A stretch of 8,295 bases of DNA from an uncultured Sphingomonadales bacterium (GTDB taxonomy: Bacteria; Pseudomonadota; Alphaproteobacteria; Sphingomonadales; Sphingomonadaceae). Shown here piece by piece: positions 7,898 through 8,295 of this stretch. The translations under genes were made by a program, and so were the position numbers. Within the stretch, counting starts at the first letter, position 1. The number at the start of each line of letters is the position of its first letter. The stretch spans positions 1 to 8,295 of the forward strand of contig CAIPWG010000270.1 in the NCBI GenBank assembly GCA_903868655.1, in the 5' to 3' direction. The notes under the pieces are model-generated. The model saw only the letters and a program-made list of their open reading frames with translations, made no database searches and had not been told where the DNA came from.

Positions 7898-7900
7898 CTA
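7872..7900. other. Sequence junction: high-GC chromosome to low-GC DNA, both flanking genes truncated
   Basis: Reading the minus strand, the nuclease frame keeps family-like sequence (GGRIDRI) down to about 7875 and then hits TGA at 7872-7874. The chemotaxis frame has family-like sequence from about 7890 leftward and is stopped by TAG at 7898-7900. The two similarities overlap by only about 15-20 bases, as expected for a join at a short shared sequence around AATCGACCGGATCGA. Composition changes at once: the next line rightward is 37% GC by hand count. No inverted repeats, target duplication, tRNA or transposase lies here. Confidence 0.75.
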
Positions 7901-8295
7901 TGCGTAAACCCTTGTCTCCCCTTTTCAACCAAAAATTAAAGGGCAATTCAACAGCCAAGGTATCTGATTTTTCCGCTAAGGTTATTTTGGCAAAATTTGT
8001 AAGCATGATTTCTGCTTGTTTGTAAGAATTTGCCTCGTGGGTTTTGTTTTCGTAACCGAGACTGATCCAATCCTGTTTTAGAATTTCTAAAATCAAAGAA
8101 GGGCGCACTTCCTGTTTGGACAGTATGGCCTGATAAAAATCACGGAGAGTACTGTGAACGCTGACGCCGTAACTTAAGGCAGATGACGGAGGTGTGGGGA
8201 CGCTTAGGATATAGCGCAGTTTGTAATGCATCGGGCACATCAAAAAGGTCTGTAGTTGCGAATAAGAAATGTAGGTCAATTTTAATTTGGGTACT
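7872..8295 (-). CDS. PD-(D/E)XK (RecB/Cas4-like) nuclease domain fragment, probably the C-terminal part of a UvrD/PcrA-type helicase-nuclease; truncated at both ends
   Basis: The frame is open to the right edge ([12 protein letters not shown]). The only in-frame start-like codon near there is TTG at 8279, inside conserved sequence, so the gene very likely continues outside. About 140 residues are visible. Motifs in order are the entry [20 protein letters not shown] (S-x-L-x-x-F-x-x-C-P-x-x-Y-K-x-R-Y), [13 protein letters not shown] with the family's H-x-x-L histidine, then GGRIDRI carrying the metal-binding Asp. The catalytic Glu/Gln-x-Lys that should follow is missing because the frame ends at TGA 7872-7874. 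Such domains end AddB, RecB and many UvrD-like helicases and act on DNA in repair. The SYSQL...CP...[11 protein letters not shown] pattern recalls CPR/Patescibacteria helicase-nucleases. GC is about 41%, unlike everything to its left. Taxon and helicase fusion are inference; the nuclease-domain call is firmer. Confidence 0.75.
   Translation of the reverse strand, partial: VPKLKLTYISYSQLQTFLMCPMHYKLRYILSVPTPPSSALSYGVSVHSTLRDFYQAILSKQEVRPSLILEILKQDWISLGYENKTHEANSYKQAEIMLTNFAKITLAEKSDTLAVELPFNFWLKRGDKGLRIGGRIDRIE

Noticed and set aside
7872..8295. Single fused nuclease-chemoreceptor gene, or a frameshift link between them
   Set aside because: The nuclease domain lacks its catalytic Lys motif and the receptor lacks sensor and HAMP parts. 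Composition switches at the same point, so a join of two truncated genes explains this better than a fusion.
7880..8295. Insertion sequence or prophage boundary at the composition change
   Set aside because: No transposase, integrase, tRNA, terminal inverted repeat or target duplication is visible. The far end lies outside the window, so an element cannot be shown.
1..8295. CRISPR array, tRNA, rRNA or riboswitch
   Set aside because: I saw no regularly spaced repeats, no cloverleaf with a TTCRANNC arm, and no known aptamer core on either strand.

Overview
Most of the window (1 to about 7,880) is GC-rich DNA that reads like an alphaproteobacterium, probably a sphingomonad (Novosphingobium/Sphingomonas type). 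This rests on protein style, GTG starts and tightly overlapping genes. It is an impression, not a database result. The last ~400 bases are different: GC drops to about 41% (hand count of 7921-8280) against about 68% in a sampled line of the neighbouring gene. The reading frame there encodes a RecB-like nuclease segment that looks like proteins of Patescibacteria (CPR) or another low-GC bacterium.

Layout. (1) 1-600, plus strand: C-terminal two thirds of a 3-hydroxyisobutyrate-dehydrogenase-family NAD(P)-dependent oxidoreductase, entering from the left edge. (2) 659-6766, minus strand: a four-gene operon, read right to left. A fused HyuA-HyuB ATP-dependent 5-oxoprolinase-type amidohydrolase comes first, then a DUF969 membrane protein, a DUF979 membrane protein and a soluble DUF2891 protein. 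Every junction inside this operon is a 4-base stop/start overlap (ATGA, GTGA, GTGA). (3) 6767-7102: non-coding leader and spacer with a 6+6 inverted repeat near the operon start, a 10-base tandem duplication and a perfect 13-bp hairpin behind the next gene. (4) 7103-7897, minus strand: C-terminal signalling domain of a methyl-accepting chemotaxis protein, with no N-terminal half. (5) 7872-8295, minus strand: low-GC PD-(D/E)XK nuclease segment, cut off at the same place.

The operon is the biologically interesting part. The two small membrane proteins look like the halves of one split permease, and they are translationally coupled to an enzyme that hydrolyses 5-oxoproline (pyroglutamate) or a similar cyclic amide. 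The simplest reading is uptake plus ring opening of a lactam substrate, with DUF2891 as an unassigned soluble partner. This is inference from gene order and coupling.

The break at 7872-7900 joins two partial genes on the same strand in different frames, with a sharp change in composition. There are no mobile-element ends. I regard it as most likely a chimeric join (assembly or amplification artefact), with real horizontal insertion as the alternative. Conclusions should not be drawn from the two truncated genes lying next to each other.
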